A stretch of DNA of 64,000 nucleotides, from the NCBI RefSeq assembly GCF_041296385.1, contig NW_027184084.1, positions 1,798,001 through 1,862,000 on the forward strand, read 5' to 3'. Positions 38,251 through 49,722 of the stretch are shown here, piece after piece. Numbering within the stretch: position 1 is the stretch's first letter; each line of letters opens with the position of its first letter. This DNA is from Aphelocoma coerulescens. Taxonomy: Eukaryota; Chordata; Aves; Passeriformes; Corvidae. The notes under the pieces are model-generated. The model made no database searches and was not told the DNA's origin. It was given only the letters and a program-made list of their open reading frames with translations. A program made the translations under genes and the position numbers.

Positions 38251-39004
38251 TAGCTGAGGAGGTGTATTCCCTTAGCAATTGGCATATCTCCTGGCGCACC
38301 TGGCCCATCTCCTGGCACATCTCCTTGCGCACCTGGCCCATCTCCTGGCACATCTCCTGCATCCCTTTCGCCAGTACCCCCACCCAGTTCGGGTAGTCCA
38401 TTTCTGAGGTGGGCTGTTGGGCGGTATCAGGCTGTGGGGCAGGGTCTCTAGTGTCTGGGGCTGTGTCAGGCTCTGGGGCTGAATCAGGCTCTGGGGTAGG
38501 ATCTCTAGTGTCTGGGGCTGTGTCATGTTCCGGGGCAGGATCAGGCTCTGGGGCAGGATCTCTAGTCTCTGGGGCTGGTGTCTGGGTAGTTATCCAAGCC
38601 AATCTCAACTTATCCTTGAATGCTAAATAGAGTAGGCCTACCAGCAGCAGGTGGTTAGTATTCAGAGGGAATCTAAACCCTTCGAAAATTGATGGGGTGG
38701 GTCCAAAGAACTGGTTGAGGGGTTGGGGGAAAACTTCCCCTGGTGTCATTTCCTCACAGAAGGTACCATTGTTAACATAACCCCAAAAACATGCGCTCAG
38801 TGTGTGATAGCCGTTTATCCACGTGCCCACATTCCGGAGGAAGTTAAAAACCCATGAATTCCTCACCTTCTCGACCCATAGCGCAAGCTGGATAACGGCA
38901 ATGGTAGCCTTAGTCAGAGGACCCATATTCAAGTAAGGAGCTGCAAAGGGGAAGAATATAGCCACGGCCACATGCCACCCGAACCAGGGCAAAGTAGACC
39001 ACAT
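38216..39004 (-). CDS. ORF1 (pre-gag ORF) of U6
   Basis: Full length and open, no amino-acid change from U2, despite the substitution patch in the pol of this unit. Confidence 0.68.
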   Translation of the reverse strand: MWSTLPWFGWHVAVAIFFPFAAPYLNMGPLTKATIAVIQLALWVEKVRNSWVFNFLRNVGTWINGYHTLSACFWGYVNNGTFCEEMTPGEVFPQPLNQFFGPTPSIFEGFRFPLNTNHLLLVGLLYLAFKDKLRLAWITTQTPAPETRDPAPEPDPAPEHDTAPDTRDPTPEPDSAPEPDTAPDTRDPAPQPDTAQQPTSEMDYPNWVGVLAKGMQEMCQEMGQVRKEMCQEMGQVRQEICQLLREYTSSASEKNLSLPQRG

Positions 39005-39123
39005 AGTGCTGCCTACCAAGGTTCCTATATCCAACACACCAAATTAAGTTATCCAGGAACTGTTATTCCTTTTTCACCTCTCTCTCTTAATGCCCTCAGG
39101 CCCCACGGTTGGGCGCCAAAATC

Positions 39124-39273
39124 TGTCTCGGTTTGAAAGACAGGTGTCTGCTAAGGAAGGCAGAAGCCCCCCTTGAAGTGGCAGATATAACCCCTTTCCC
39201 CCTGAGTTATTATGATTTTGAAATCAAGGGTCTTTAGGCAAAGATGTGGGAAATAGGAATAACAGTTCTTTAC

Positions 39274-39314
<41 letters not shown>

Positions 39315-40065
39315 CCAGTCGAACAAAACAACAACAACTATGACAATAACAGCAAACACAAACCCAGTCCCAGCCTTCTCGGCTGTCAGGCTACTCCCCC
39401 TCGGGTGCAGTTCCGCTCGCAGCCGGCAGGGATCGCTGGCGGCTCCCGGTGAGCAGGGCAGGTGCGATGGTTCCCCCGCGGCTGCAGGGGGCGCTCCGGA
39501 GCGAGCTCGGGGAACACGCGGCACTGGCAGCCTGGGATCCCGGGGAAGGGTGGAACAAAGGCTTCACAAACCCTGGGCAGCCGGTCCTGGACTCCCGGAA
39601 CAGCAGGCTGGAAATGGCAAGGCCGGAGCGGCAGGCACAAACACAAATCCTGGGTGGCAGACGAGATGTATCCAAAAGGGGAACCCCCCGGGGCTCCAGG
39701 CAGGCAGGGTGAGCACGGCTACAGCGTAGCGAAGGCTCGAAACAACAGCGGTGCAGGGCGGCCACAGCCCCAGCCTCCAGCAGGGCAGGGAAAACAGCCT
39801 TGGGATCCCGGTGTTGTTTCCAGCAGAAAGGAAAGACGCCGAAAAAGGGGAACCAGCAGCTCTTCTCTCCGCGGCTTCTCTCTCCAGACGCTGAGAGCGA
39901 ACTCCCAACACGCCCAGGTGAAACAAAAAGTAGCCAGGCCCACCCCACCCCCCAAAACGGGCTGCTTTGTCTTTCTTAAGTATAGTCATTTGTCCCCTAG
40001 CAACATGCATATGGGAGAAAATTCCTCTAACAGAAAAAAACTAGGACAAAACTAAAACCCCAACA
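39124..40065 (-). repeat. LTR L6 (942 bp), shared by U6 and U7
   Basis: First LTR of the L6-L9 block: ten uninterrupted GATA tetramers (39274-39313), with T in the CAGTTCC context and G in GGCGCTCC, like L0. Confidence 0.87.
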
Positions 40066-40202
40066 TTATCCACCCCGAATTTTTTCCCATACTGACATGT
40101 TACATGAAACTTAACCTTTTTAACCATATAAATACATGCATCACCCAAATTATATACATATGTACATGCCGATACTGATACAAGTACAGAGCCATGGGTA
40201 GT

Positions 40203-43200
40203 TCACCCTAAAACAAGGTCCCCTTGCGGTATGCATCGGGTCTCTCCATCCCTTTGCATCACCCACCAGGTACAACCTGGTCCCTGAGCAAAAACAACCC
40301 CACGGATGGGTTTGTCTTTGCTCAAGGCAGACTTTACCCAAACAGTTTTTCCAAGCATACCTCTCACGTGCACCACTGGAACCTTATCCCCATCTGTTGT
40401 TTGTAGGGGTTCGGATTGGGCAGGGCCTGCTCGGCTGGTGGAGCCTCGGGTGTTAAACAACCAGGTGGCTCTTGCTAAATGCACCTCCCAGTTTTTGAAA
40501 GTCCCCCCACCCAGTGCCTTCAAGGTGGTTTTAAGCAGTCCATTACACCGCTCAACCTTCCCAGCTGCTGGTGCATGGTAAGGGATGTGGTACACCCACT
40601 CAATGCCATGTTCTCTAGCCCAGGTGTTTATAAGGCTGTTCTTGAAGTGAGTCCCATTGTCAGATTCAATTCTCTCAGGGGTACCATGCCTCCAAAGGAC
40701 TTGCTTTTCGAGGCCCAGGATGGTGTTCCGGGCCGTAGCGTGAGGCACAGGGTAGGTCTCCAGCCATCCTGTGGTGGCTTCTACCATCGTGAGCACGTGG
40801 CGCTTGCCTTGGCGGGTTTGAGGCAGTGTGATGTAGTCAATCTGCCAGGCCTCCCCATACTTGTATTTGGACCACCGCCCACCATACCACAGGGGCTTCA
40901 CCCGCTTGGTCTGCTTGATCGCAGCGCATGTCTCACAGTCATGGATGACCTGGGAGATACTGTCCATGGTCAGATCCACCCCTCGGTCTCGTGCCCACTT
41001 ATAGGTGGCATCTCTGCCCTGATGGCCTGAGGCATCATGGGCCCATCGAGCTAGGAACAGCTCTCCTTTATGTTGCCAATCCAAGTCTATCTGGGACACC
41101 TCTATTTTCGCAGCCTGATCTACCTGCTTGTTATTACGATGTTCTTCGTTAGCCCGGCTCTTGGGAATGTGAGCATCTACATGACGGGCCTTCACAGATA
41201 GCTTCTCTACTCGAGCGGCAATGTCTTTCCACTCCTCAGCAGCCCAGATTGGTTTTCCTCTGCGCTGCCATTTTGCCTTATTCCACCTTTCCAGCCAACC
41301 CCACAGAGCATTGGCTACCATCCATGAATCAGTGTAAAGGTAGAGCTTTGGCCACTTCTCTCTTTCAGCAATGTCCAGAGCTAATTGAACGGCTTTGAGT
41401 TCAGCAAATTGGCTCGATCCACCTTCTCCTTCCGTAGCCTGTGCAACTTGTCGTGTGGGGCTCCATACAGCGGCTTTCCATTTCCGGCTAGCGCCTACAA
41501 TTCGGCAGGAACCATCAGTGAAGAGGGCATATTGTCTTTCACTCTCTGGTAGCTCGTTGTATGGTGGGGCTTCTTCGGCACGCGTCACCTGCTCCTCTTC
41601 TTCTTCAGAAGATAACCCAAAAGTCTCACCTTCTGGCCAGTTCGTAATTATTTCCAAGATCCCAGGGCGACTTGGGTTTCCAATTCGGGCGCGCTGCGTG
41701 ATGAGGGCGATCCATTTGCTCCAAGTAGCATCAGTGGCGTGATGCGTGGAGGGAACCTTTCCTTTGAACATCCACCCCAGCACCGGTAGTCGGGGTGCCA
41801 GGAGGAGTTGTGCCTCAGTTCCAATTACCTCTGAGGCAGCTTGGACTCCTTCATAGGCTGCCAAGATTTCTTTCTCTGTGGGAGTGTAGTTGGCTTCGGA
41901 CCCTCTGTAGCTTCGGCTCCAGAATCGCAGCGGTCGGCCCCGAGTCTCACCAGGCACCTTCTGCCAGAGGCTCCGGGACAGACCATTGTTCCCGGCTGCA
42001 GAGTAGAGCACGTTCTTCACCTCTGGTCCTGTCCTGACTGGGCCAAGGGCTACGGCGTGAGCGATTTCCTGCTTGATCTGGGCAAAGGCTTGCTGTTGTT
42101 CTGGGCCCCAGTGGAAATCGTTCTTCTTGCGGGTAACCAGGTAGAGAGGGCTCACAATCCGGCTGTACTCAGGAATGTGCATCCTCCAGAAACCTATGGC
42201 GCCTAGGAAAGCTTGTGTTTCCTTCTTGTTGGTTGGTGGAGACATCGCAGTGATCTTATTGATGACCTCAGCGGGAATCTGACGCCGTCCATCTTGCCAC
42301 TTCACTCCCAGGAACTGGATCTCTCGGGCAGGCCCCTTGACTTTGCTCTTCTTGATGGCGAAACCAGCTTTTAGGAGAATTTGGATTATTCTCTCTCCTT
42401 TCTCAAACACTTCTGTTGCGGTGTTCCCCCACACAATGATGTCATCAATGTACTGCAGATGTTCTGGGGCCTCACCCTTTTCCAGTGCAGCCTGGATCAG
42501 TCCATGGCAGATGGTGGGACTGTGCTTCCACCCCTGGGGCAGTCGGTTCCAGGTGTACTGCACACCCCTCCAGGTGAAAGCAAACTGAGGCCTGCACTCT
42601 GCTGCCAAAGGAATGGAGAAAAATGCATTGGCAATGTCAATAGTGGCATACCACTTTGCTGCTTTGGACTCCAGCTCATACTGGAGCTCCAACATGTCGG
42701 GCACAGCAGCGCTCAGCGGTGGAGTCACTTCATTCAAGCCACGATAGTCCGCAGTCAATCTCCATTCCCCATCAGACTTGCGCACAGGCCAAATGGGGCT
42801 GTTGAAGGGTGAGTGGGTCTTGCTGACCACGCCTTGGCTCTCCAGCTCACGAATCATCTTGTGGATGGGAATCACAGCATCTCGATTTGTCCGATACTGC
42901 CGGCGGTGCACTGTCGAGGTGGCAATTGGCACTCGTTGCTCTTCCACTTTCAGGAGCCCAACTGCAGAAGGATTCTCAGACAGTCCAGACAGGGCGTTCA
43001 ACTGCCTAATGCCCTCTGCCTCCACAGCAGCAATCCCAAACGCCCACCTGAGTCCCTTTGGGTCTTTGTAATAGCCATTCCGGAGGAAGTCTATGCCCAG
43101 AATACACGGGGCCTCTGGGCCGGTCACAATCGGATGCTTTTGCCACTCCTTCCCAGTCAGGCTCACCTCGGCTTCCAAAAGGGTCAACTGCTGTGATCCC

Positions 43201-43385
43201 CCAGTCACCCCAGCGATGGATACAGGTTCTGCCCCCACATGTCCCGATGGCATTAAAGTACACTGTGCCCCAGTATCAACCAATGCATCATATTTTTGTG
43301 GCTCTGATGTGCCAGGCCATCGGATCCACACCGTCCAGAAAACCCGGTTCTCCCGTGCCTCTTCCTGGCTAGAGGCAGGGCCCCT
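40203..43385 (-). CDS. pol: pro-pol of U7
   Basis: Complete, with Ile695 and Asp790. The patch seen in U6 is absent. Confidence 0.95.
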   Translation of the reverse strand, partial: RGPASSQEEARENRVFWTVWIRWPGTSEPQKYDALVDTGAQCTLMPSGHVGAEPVSIAGVTGGSQQLTLLEAEVSLTGKEWQKHPIVTGPEAPCILGIDFLRNGYYKDPKGLRWAFGIAAVEAEGIRQLNALSGLSENPSAVGLLKVEEQRVPIATSTVHRRQYRTNRDAVIPIHKMIRELESQGVVSKTHSPFNSPIWPVRKSDGEWRLTADYRGLNEVTPPLSAAVPDMLELQYELESKAAKWYATIDIANAFFSIPLAAECRPQFAFTWRGVQYTWNRLPQGWKHSPTICHGLIQAALEKGEAPEHLQYIDDIIVWGNTATEVFEKGERIIQILLKAGFAIKKSKVKGPAREIQFLGVKWQDGRRQIPAEVINKITAMSPPTNKKETQAFLGAIGFWRMHIPEYSRIVSPLYLVTRKKNDFHWGPEQQQAFAQIKQEIAHAVALGPVRTGPEVKNVLYSAAGNNGLSRSLWQKVPGETRGRPLRFWSRSYRGSEANYTPTEKEILAAYEGVQAASEVIGTEAQLLLAPRLPVLGWMFKGKVPSTHHATDATWSKWIALITQRARIGNPSRPGILEIITNWPEGETFGLSSEEEEEQVTRAEEAPPYNELPESERQYALFTDGSCRIVGASRKWKAAVWSPTRQVAQATEGEGGSSQFAELKAVQLALDIAEREKWPKLYLYTDSWMVANALWGWLERWNKAKWQRRGKPIWAAEEWKDIAARVEKLSVKARHVDAHIPKSRANEEHRNNKQVDQAAKIEVSQIDLDWQHKGELFLARWAHDASGHQGRDATYKWARDRGVDLTMDSISQVIHDCETCAAIKQTKRVKPLWYGGRWSKYKYGEAWQIDYITLPQTRQGKRHVLTMVEATTGWLETYPVPHATARNTILGLEKQVLWRHGTPERIESDNGTHFKNSLINTWAREHGIEWVYHIPYHAPAAGKVERCNGLLKTTLKALGGGTFKNWEVHLARATWLFNTRGSTSRAGPAQSEPLQTTDGDKVPVVHVRGMLGKTVWVKSALSKDKPIRGVVFAQGPGCTWWVMQRDGETRCIPQGDLVLG

Positions 43386-44579
43386 CTAGCCCTGGTTATC
43401 ATTCTTTCCCTGGGCATACATACTAGAGGTACCTTCGAGGGGATCTGACATATCATCCTCCCGTCTGTAATACCTGGCAGCTCGGTCACGGGAGGCTGAG
43501 GCTACTTTCACCTTAGCGGAACCCCCTCGGTTAGTGCCTCCCTCCTTGAGTTCACGCACCCGCGCTGCCAGGACAGAAGTGGGTTTCCCATCCCACCTTC
43601 TCATGTCTTCCCCATGCTCACACAGGAAAAACCACAGCTCAGCTCGTGGGGTGTACCCTCTCTCTCTAGCAGGGGGACGACGGGCTCTGACCTGGGGGCC
43701 TGTGACTCGCACTGGTGCCACACTGACCTTCCTCATCTCCTCCCTTATGTCCTTTATCTCCTCTTTGAGGTCCTGGACCACAGCAGAGACATGAGTTTTC
43801 AGTGGACCATTGACCATACTGTCATAATTCCTGAGCTTGTTGGCAACAGAGCCCACTGTTTCTCGGTTATTGTCAGCATCAATGGTTGCAATGAAAGTGG
43901 TGTATTGCGATGGCCCTAGCCTTGCCAGGTTCCACATCATCTGTCCTGTGCACCTGACCTTATCGGGGTCATTACCGTGCTGTCCATCCCTCCCAAAAAG
44001 TACCTCTAATACTGCCACCTCTCTTAGCTGCTGGATCCCTTCCTCGAGTGTCTTCCACTGCATTCTATGATGGTACTCCTGCATTCTTTCTTTGTGAATG
44101 AACCTTTCTCTCACACTCATTAAGAGCCGGTCCCAGAGAGAAAGGGGCCCTGGCTCCCTCACAAATATCTGGTTCACACCTGGGTCCTGGGTCAATGATC
44201 CCAGATACCTTGCCTCACCACTATCCAGTTGCACACTTGTGCCCATGAGGTCCCAAACCCGAAGCAGCCAGGTGGTATAAGGCTCACGCCCCCTTCGCAC
44301 AATGTCGGCTCGCATACCACGGAGACTGTCGTACGACAGGGACTCAATGATGATTTCTGGCTCTGGCTCCCCTGCTGGTTGTGAGGGCCCTGGTTCCCCA
44401 TCATCATTAACTGGTCGTACTGATTTGGTCTTACACTTCCTCCTTTGCACAGGGGCGACTGCTGCTGGCTGTACTTGTCCTTGGGGTTCAGCTGAAACCT
44501 GGGCGGTTGTAACATCTGTGGGTTCCACTGCTGCACCGTCGGACTCACCCTCTTTGGGGCAGGGAGAGGTTTTTTTCAC
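43386..44579 (-). CDS. gag: gag of U7
   Basis: 397 codons, open, Asp277, silent T allele in the GGTCG context as in U6. Confidence 0.85.
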   Translation of the reverse strand: MKKTSPCPKEGESDGAAVEPTDVTTAQVSAEPQGQVQPAAVAPVQRRKCKTKSVRPVNDDGEPGPSQPAGEPEPEIIIESLSYDSLRGMRADIVRRGREPYTTWLLRVWDLMGTSVQLDSGEARYLGSLTQDPGVNQIFVREPGPLSLWDRLLMSVRERFIHKERMQEYHHRMQWKTLEEGIQQLREVAVLEVLFGRDGQHGNDPDKVRCTGQMMWNLARLGPSQYTTFIATIDADNNRETVGSVANKLRNYDSMVNGPLKTHVSAVVQDLKEEIKDIREEMRKVSVAPVRVTGPQVRARRPPARERGYTPRAELWFFLCEHGEDMRRWDGKPTSVLAARVRELKEGGTNRGGSAKVKVASASRDRAARYYRREDDMSDPLEGTSSMYAQGKNDNQG

Positions 44580-45333
44580 TAGCTGAGGAGGTGTATTCCC
44601 TTAGCAATTGGCATATCTCCTGGCGCACCTGGCCCATCTCCTGGCACATCTCCTTGCGCACCTGGCCCATCTCCTGGCACATCTCCTGCATCCCTTTCGC
44701 CAGTACCCCCACCCAGTTCGGGTAGTCCATTTCTGAGGTGGGCTGTTGGGCGGTATCAGGCTGTGGGGCAGGGTCTCTAGTGTCTGGGGCTGTGTCAGGC
44801 TCTGGGGCTGAATCAGGCTCTGGGGTAGGATCTCTAGTGTCTGGGGCTGTGTCATGTTCCGGGGCAGGATCAGGCTCTGGGGCAGGATCTCTAGTCTCTG
44901 GGGCTGGTGTCTGGGTAGTTATCCAAGCCAATCTCAACTTATCCTTGAATGCTAAATAGAGTAGGCCTACCAGCAGCAGGTGGTTAGTATTCAGAGGGAA
45001 TCTAAACCCTTCGAAAATTGATGGGGTGGGTCCAAAGAACTGGTTGAGGGGTTGGGGGAAAACTTCCCCTGGTGTCATTTCCTCACAGAAGGTACCATTG
45101 TTAACATAACCCCAAAAACATGCGCTCAGTGTGTGATAGCCGTTTATCCACGTGCCCACATTCCGGAGGAAGTTAAAAACCCATGAATTCCTCACCTTCT
45201 CGACCCATAGCGCAAGCTGGATAACGGCAATGGTAGCCTTAGTCAGAGGACCCATATTCAAGTAAGGAGCTGCAAAGGGGAAGAATATAGCCACGGCCAC
45301 ATGCCACCCGAACCAGGGCAAAGTAGACCACAT
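44545..45333 (-). CDS. ORF1 (pre-gag ORF) of U7
   Basis: Full length and open, no amino-acid change from U2. Confidence 0.68.
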   Translation of the reverse strand: MWSTLPWFGWHVAVAIFFPFAAPYLNMGPLTKATIAVIQLALWVEKVRNSWVFNFLRNVGTWINGYHTLSACFWGYVNNGTFCEEMTPGEVFPQPLNQFFGPTPSIFEGFRFPLNTNHLLLVGLLYLAFKDKLRLAWITTQTPAPETRDPAPEPDPAPEHDTAPDTRDPTPEPDSAPEPDTAPDTRDPAPQPDTAQQPTSEMDYPNWVGVLAKGMQEMCQEMGQVRKEMCQEMGQVRQEICQLLREYTSSASEKNLSLPQRG

Positions 45334-45452
45334 AGTGCTGCCTACCAAGGTTCCTATATCCAACACACCAAATTAAGTTATCCAGGAACTGTTATTCCTT
45401 TTTCACCTCTCTCTCTTAATGCCCTCAGGCCCCACGGTTGGGCGCCAAAATC

Positions 45453-45602
45453 TGTCTCGGTTTGAAAGACAGGTGTCTGCTAAGGAAGGCAGAAGCCCCC
45501 CTTGAAGTGGCAGATATAACCCCTTTCCCCCTGAGTTATTATGATTTTGAAATCAAGGGTCTTTAGGCAAAGATGTGGGAAATAGGAATAACAGTTCTTT
45601 AC

Positions 45603-45651
<49 letters not shown>

Positions 45652-46402
45652 CCAGTCGAACAAAACAACAACAACTATGACAATAACAGCAAACACAAAC
45701 CCAGTCCCAGCCTTCTCGGCTGTCAGGCTACTCCCCCTCGGGTGCAGTTCCGCTCGCAGCCGGCAGGGATCGCTGGCGGCTCCCGGTGAGCAGGGCAGGT
45801 GCGATGGTTCCCCCGCGGCTGCAGGGGGCGCTCCGGAGCGAGCTCGGGGAACACGCGGCACTGGCAGCCTGGGATCCCGGGGAAGGGTGGAACAAAGGCT
45901 TCACAAACCCTGGGCAGCCGGTCCTGGACTCCCGGAACAGCAGGCTGGAAATGGCAAGGCCGGAGCGGCAGGCACAAACACAAATCCTGGGTGGCAGACG
46001 AGATGTATCCAAAAGGGGAACCCCCCGGGGCTCCAGGCAGGCAGGGTGAGCACGGCTACAGCGTAGCGAAGGCTCGAAACAACAGCGGTGCAGGGCGGCC
46101 ACAGCCCCAGCCTCCAGCAGGGCAGGGAAAACAGCCTTGGGATCCCGGTGTTGTTTCCAGCAGAAAGGAAAGACGCCGAAAAAGGGGAACCAGCAGCTCT
46201 TCTCTCCGCGGCTTCTCTCTCCAGACGCTGAGAGCGAACTCCCAACACGCCCAGGTGAAACAAAAAGTAGCCAGGCCCACCCCACCCCCCAAAACGGGCT
46301 GCTTTGTCTTTCTTAAGTATAGTCATTTGTCCCCTAGCAACATGCATATGGGAGAAAATTCCTCTAACAGAAAAAAACTAGGACAAAACTAAAACCCCAA
46401 CA
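45453..46402 (-). repeat. LTR L7 (950 bp), shared by U7 and U8
   Basis: L6-type LTR with the longest microsatellite in the window, 12 GATA tetramers at 45603-45650. This alone explains its extra 8 bp. Confidence 0.87.
45603..45650 (+). repeat. GATA microsatellite in LTR L7, longest tract
   Basis: Twelve uninterrupted GATA tetramers, against ten in L6, L8 and L9 and nine in L1 and L2. Tract length alone sets the unit length. Confidence 0.92.
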
Positions 46403-46539
46403 TTATCCACCCCGAATTTTTTCCCATACTGACATGTTACATGAAACTTAACCTTTTTAACCATATAAATACATGCATCACCCAAATTATATACATATGT
46501 ACATGCCGATACTGATACAAGTACAGAGCCATGGGTAGT

Positions 46540-49500
46540 TCACCCTAAAACAAGGTCCCCTTGCGGTATGCATCGGGTCTCTCCATCCCTTTGCATCACC
46601 CACCAGGTACAACCTGGTCCCTGAGCAAAAACAACCCCACGGATGGGTTTGTCTTTGCTCAAGGCAGACTTTACCCAAACAGTTTTTCCAAGCATACCTC
46701 TCACGTGCACCACTGGAACCTTATCCCCATCTGTTGTTTGTAGGGGTTCGGATTGGGCAGGGCCTGCTCGGCTGGTGGAGCCTCGGGTGTTAAACAACCA
46801 GGTGGCTCTTGCTAAATGCACCTCCCAGTTTTTGAAAGTCCCCCCACCCAGTGCCTTCAAGGTGGTTTTAAGCAGTCCATTACACCGCTCAACCTTCCCA
46901 GCTGCTGGTGCATGGTAAGGGATGTGGTACACCCACTCAATGCCATGTTCTCTAGCCCAGGTGTTTATAAGGCTGTTCTTGAAGTGAGTCCCATTGTCAG
47001 ATTCAATTCTCTCAGGGGTACCATGCCTCCAAAGGACTTGCTTTTCGAGGCCCAGGATGGTGTTCCGGGCCGTAGCGTGAGGCACAGGGTAGGTCTCCAG
47101 CCATCCTGTGGTGGCTTCTACCATCGTGAGCACGTGGCGCTTGCCTTGGCGGGTTTGAGGCAGTGTGATGTAGTCAATCTGCCAGGCCTCCCCATACTTG
47201 TATTTGGACCACCGCCCACCATACCACAGGGGCTTCACCCGCTTGGTCTGCTTGATCGCAGCGCATGTCTCACAGTCATGGATGACCTGGGAGATACTGT
47301 CCATGGTCAGATCCACCCCTCGGTCTCGTGCCCACTTATAGGTGGCATCTCTGCCCTGATGGCCTGAGGCATCATGGGCCCATCGAGCTAGGAACAGCTC
47401 TCCTTTATGTTGCCAATCCAAGTCTATCTGGGACACCTCTATTTTCGCAGCCTGATCTACCTGCTTGTTATTACGATGTTCTTCGTTAGCCCGGCTCTTG
47501 GGAATGTGAGCATCTACATGACGGGCCTTCACAGATAGCTTCTCTACTCGAGCGGCAATGTCTTTCCACTCCTCAGCAGCCCAGATTGGTTTTCCTCTGC
47601 GCTGCCATTTTGCCTTATTCCACCTTTCCAGCCAACCCCACAGAGCATTGGCTACCATCCATGAATCAGTGTAAAGGTAGAGCTTTGGCCACTTCTCTCT
47701 TTCAGCAATGTCCAGAGCTAATTGAACGGCTTTGAGTTCAGCAAATTGGCTCGATCCACCTTCTCCTTCCGTAGCCTGTGCAACTTGTCGTGTGGGGCTC
47801 CATACAGCGGCTTTCCATTTCCGGCTAGCGCCTACAATTCGGCAGGAACCATCAGTGAAGAGGGCATATTGTCTTTCACTCTCTGGTAGCTCGTTGTATG
47901 GTGGGGCTTCTTCGGCACGCGTCACCTGCTCCTCTTCTTCTTCAGAAGATAACCCAAAAGTCTCACCTTCTGGCCAGTTCGTAATTATTTCCAAGATCCC
48001 AGGGCGACTTGGGTTTCCAATTCGGGCGCGCTGCGTGATGAGGGCGATCCATTTGCTCCAAGTAGCATCAGTGGCGTGATGCGTGGAGGGAACCTTTCCT
48101 TTGAACATCCACCCCAGCACCGGTAGTCGGGGTGCCAGGAGGAGTTGTGCCTCAGTTCCAATTACCTCTGAGGCAGCTTGGACTCCTTCATAGGCTGCCA
48201 AGATTTCTTTCTCTGTGGGAGTGTAGTTGGCTTCGGACCCTCTGTAGCTTCGGCTCCAGAATCGCAGCGGTCGGCCCCGAGTCTCACCAGGCACCTTCTG
48301 CCAGAGGCTCCGGGACAGACCATTGTTCCCGGCTGCAGAGTAGAGCACGTTCTTCACCTCTGGTCCTGTCCTGACTGGGCCAAGGGCTACGGCGTGAGCG
48401 ATTTCCTGCTTGATCTGGGCAAAGGCTTGCTGTTGTTCTGGGCCCCAGTGGAAATCGTTCTTCTTGCGGGTAACCAGGTAGAGAGGGCTCACAATCCGGC
48501 TGTACTCAGGAATGTGCATCCTCCAGAAACCTATGGCGCCTAGGAAAGCTTGTGTTTCCTTCTTGTTGGTTGGTGGAGACATCGCAGTGATCTTATTGAT
48601 GACCTCAGCGGGAATCTGACGCCGTCCATCTTGCCACTTCACTCCCAGGAACTGGATCTCTCGGGCAGGCCCCTTGACTTTGCTCTTCTTGATGGCGAAA
48701 CCAGCTTTTAGGAGAATTTGGATTATTCTCTCTCCTTTCTCAAACACTTCTGTTGCGGTGTTCCCCCACACAATGATGTCATCAATGTACTGCAGATGTT
48801 CTGGGGCCTCACCCTTTTCCAGTGCAGCCTGGATCAGTCCATGGCAGATGGTGGGACTGTGCTTCCACCCCTGGGGCAGTCGGTTCCAGGTGTACTGCAC
48901 ACCCCTCCAGGTGAAAGCAAACTGAGGCCTGCACTCTGCTGCCAAAGGAATGGAGAAAAATGCATTGGCAATGTCAATAGTGGCATACCACTTTGCTGCT
49001 TTGGACTCCAGCTCATACTGGAGCTCCAACATGTCGGGCACAGCAGCGCTCAGCGGTGGAGTCACTTCATTCAAGCCACGATAGTCCGCAGTCAATCTCC
49101 ATTCCCCATCAGACTTGCGCACAGGCCAAATGGGGCTGTTGAAGGGTGAGTGGGTCTTGCTGACCACGCCTTGGCTCTCCAGCTCACGAATCATCTTGTG
49201 GATGGGAATCACAGCATCTCGATTTGTCCGATACTGCCGGCGGTGCACTGTCGAGGTGGCAATTGGCACTCGTTGCTCTTCCACTTTCAGGAGCCCAACT
49301 GCAGAAGGATTCTCAGACAGTCCAGACAGGGCGTTCAACTGCCTAATGCCCTCTGCCTCCACAGCAGCAATCCCAAACGCCCACCTGAGTCCCTTTGGGT
49401 CTTTGTAATAGCCATTCCGGAGGAAGTCTATGCCCAGAATACACGGGGCCTCTGGGCCGGTCACAATCGGATGCTTTTGCCACTCCTTCCCAGTCAGGCT

Positions 49501-49722
49501 CACCTCGGCTTCCAAAAGGGTCAACTGCTGTGATCCCCCAGTCACCCCAGCGATGGATACAGGTTCTGCCCCCACATGTCCCGATGGCATTAAAGTACAC
49601 TGTGCCCCAGTATCAACCAATGCATCATATTTTTGTGGCTCTGATGTGCCAGGCCATCGGATCCACACCGTCCAGAAAACCCGGTTCTCCCGTGCCTCTT
49701 CCTGGCTAGAGGCAGGGCCCCT
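46540..49722 (-). CDS. pol: pro-pol of U8
   Basis: Complete; predicted protein identical to U7. Confidence 0.95.
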   Translation of the reverse strand, partial: RGPASSQEEARENRVFWTVWIRWPGTSEPQKYDALVDTGAQCTLMPSGHVGAEPVSIAGVTGGSQQLTLLEAEVSLTGKEWQKHPIVTGPEAPCILGIDFLRNGYYKDPKGLRWAFGIAAVEAEGIRQLNALSGLSENPSAVGLLKVEEQRVPIATSTVHRRQYRTNRDAVIPIHKMIRELESQGVVSKTHSPFNSPIWPVRKSDGEWRLTADYRGLNEVTPPLSAAVPDMLELQYELESKAAKWYATIDIANAFFSIPLAAECRPQFAFTWRGVQYTWNRLPQGWKHSPTICHGLIQAALEKGEAPEHLQYIDDIIVWGNTATEVFEKGERIIQILLKAGFAIKKSKVKGPAREIQFLGVKWQDGRRQIPAEVINKITAMSPPTNKKETQAFLGAIGFWRMHIPEYSRIVSPLYLVTRKKNDFHWGPEQQQAFAQIKQEIAHAVALGPVRTGPEVKNVLYSAAGNNGLSRSLWQKVPGETRGRPLRFWSRSYRGSEANYTPTEKEILAAYEGVQAASEVIGTEAQLLLAPRLPVLGWMFKGKVPSTHHATDATWSKWIALITQRARIGNPSRPGILEIITNWPEGETFGLSSEEEEEQVTRAEEAPPYNELPESERQYALFTDGSCRIVGASRKWKAAVWSPTRQVAQATEGEGGSSQFAELKAVQLALDIAEREKWPKLYLYTDSWMVANALWGWLERWNKAKWQRRGKPIWAAEEWKDIAARVEKLSVKARHVDAHIPKSRANEEHRNNKQVDQAAKIEVSQIDLDWQHKGELFLARWAHDASGHQGRDATYKWARDRGVDLTMDSISQVIHDCETCAAIKQTKRVKPLWYGGRWSKYKYGEAWQIDYITLPQTRQGKRHVLTMVEATTGWLETYPVPHATARNTILGLEKQVLWRHGTPERIESDNGTHFKNSLINTWAREHGIEWVYHIPYHAPAAGKVERCNGLLKTTLKALGGGTFKNWEVHLARATWLFNTRGSTSRAGPAQSEPLQTTDGDKVPVVHVRGMLGKTVWVKSALSKDKPIRGVVFAQGPGCTWWVMQRDGETRCIPQGDLVLG

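Larger units (their letters stand above)
33737..40065 (-). mobile_element. Array unit U6: ERV unit with all frames open and a substitution patch in pol, 6329 bp
   Basis: Internal region 33737-39123 plus LTR L6 (39124-40065). Pol combines Val695 with Asp790, the recombinant combination between the blocks on either side. It also carries three substitutions within 24 bp (35626, 35646, 35649) that give Ser452Pro and Arg453Trp. L6 begins the L6 to L9 haplotype block, which has an uninterrupted GATA tract. Confidence 0.95.
40066..46402 (-). mobile_element. Array unit U7: ERV unit with all frames open, longest unit, 6337 bp
   Basis: Internal region 40066-45452 plus LTR L7 (45453-46402). It is the longest unit only because L7 has 12 GATA tetramers. 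Pol carries Ile695 and Asp790 and is identical in predicted sequence to the pol of U8 and U9. Confidence 0.95.
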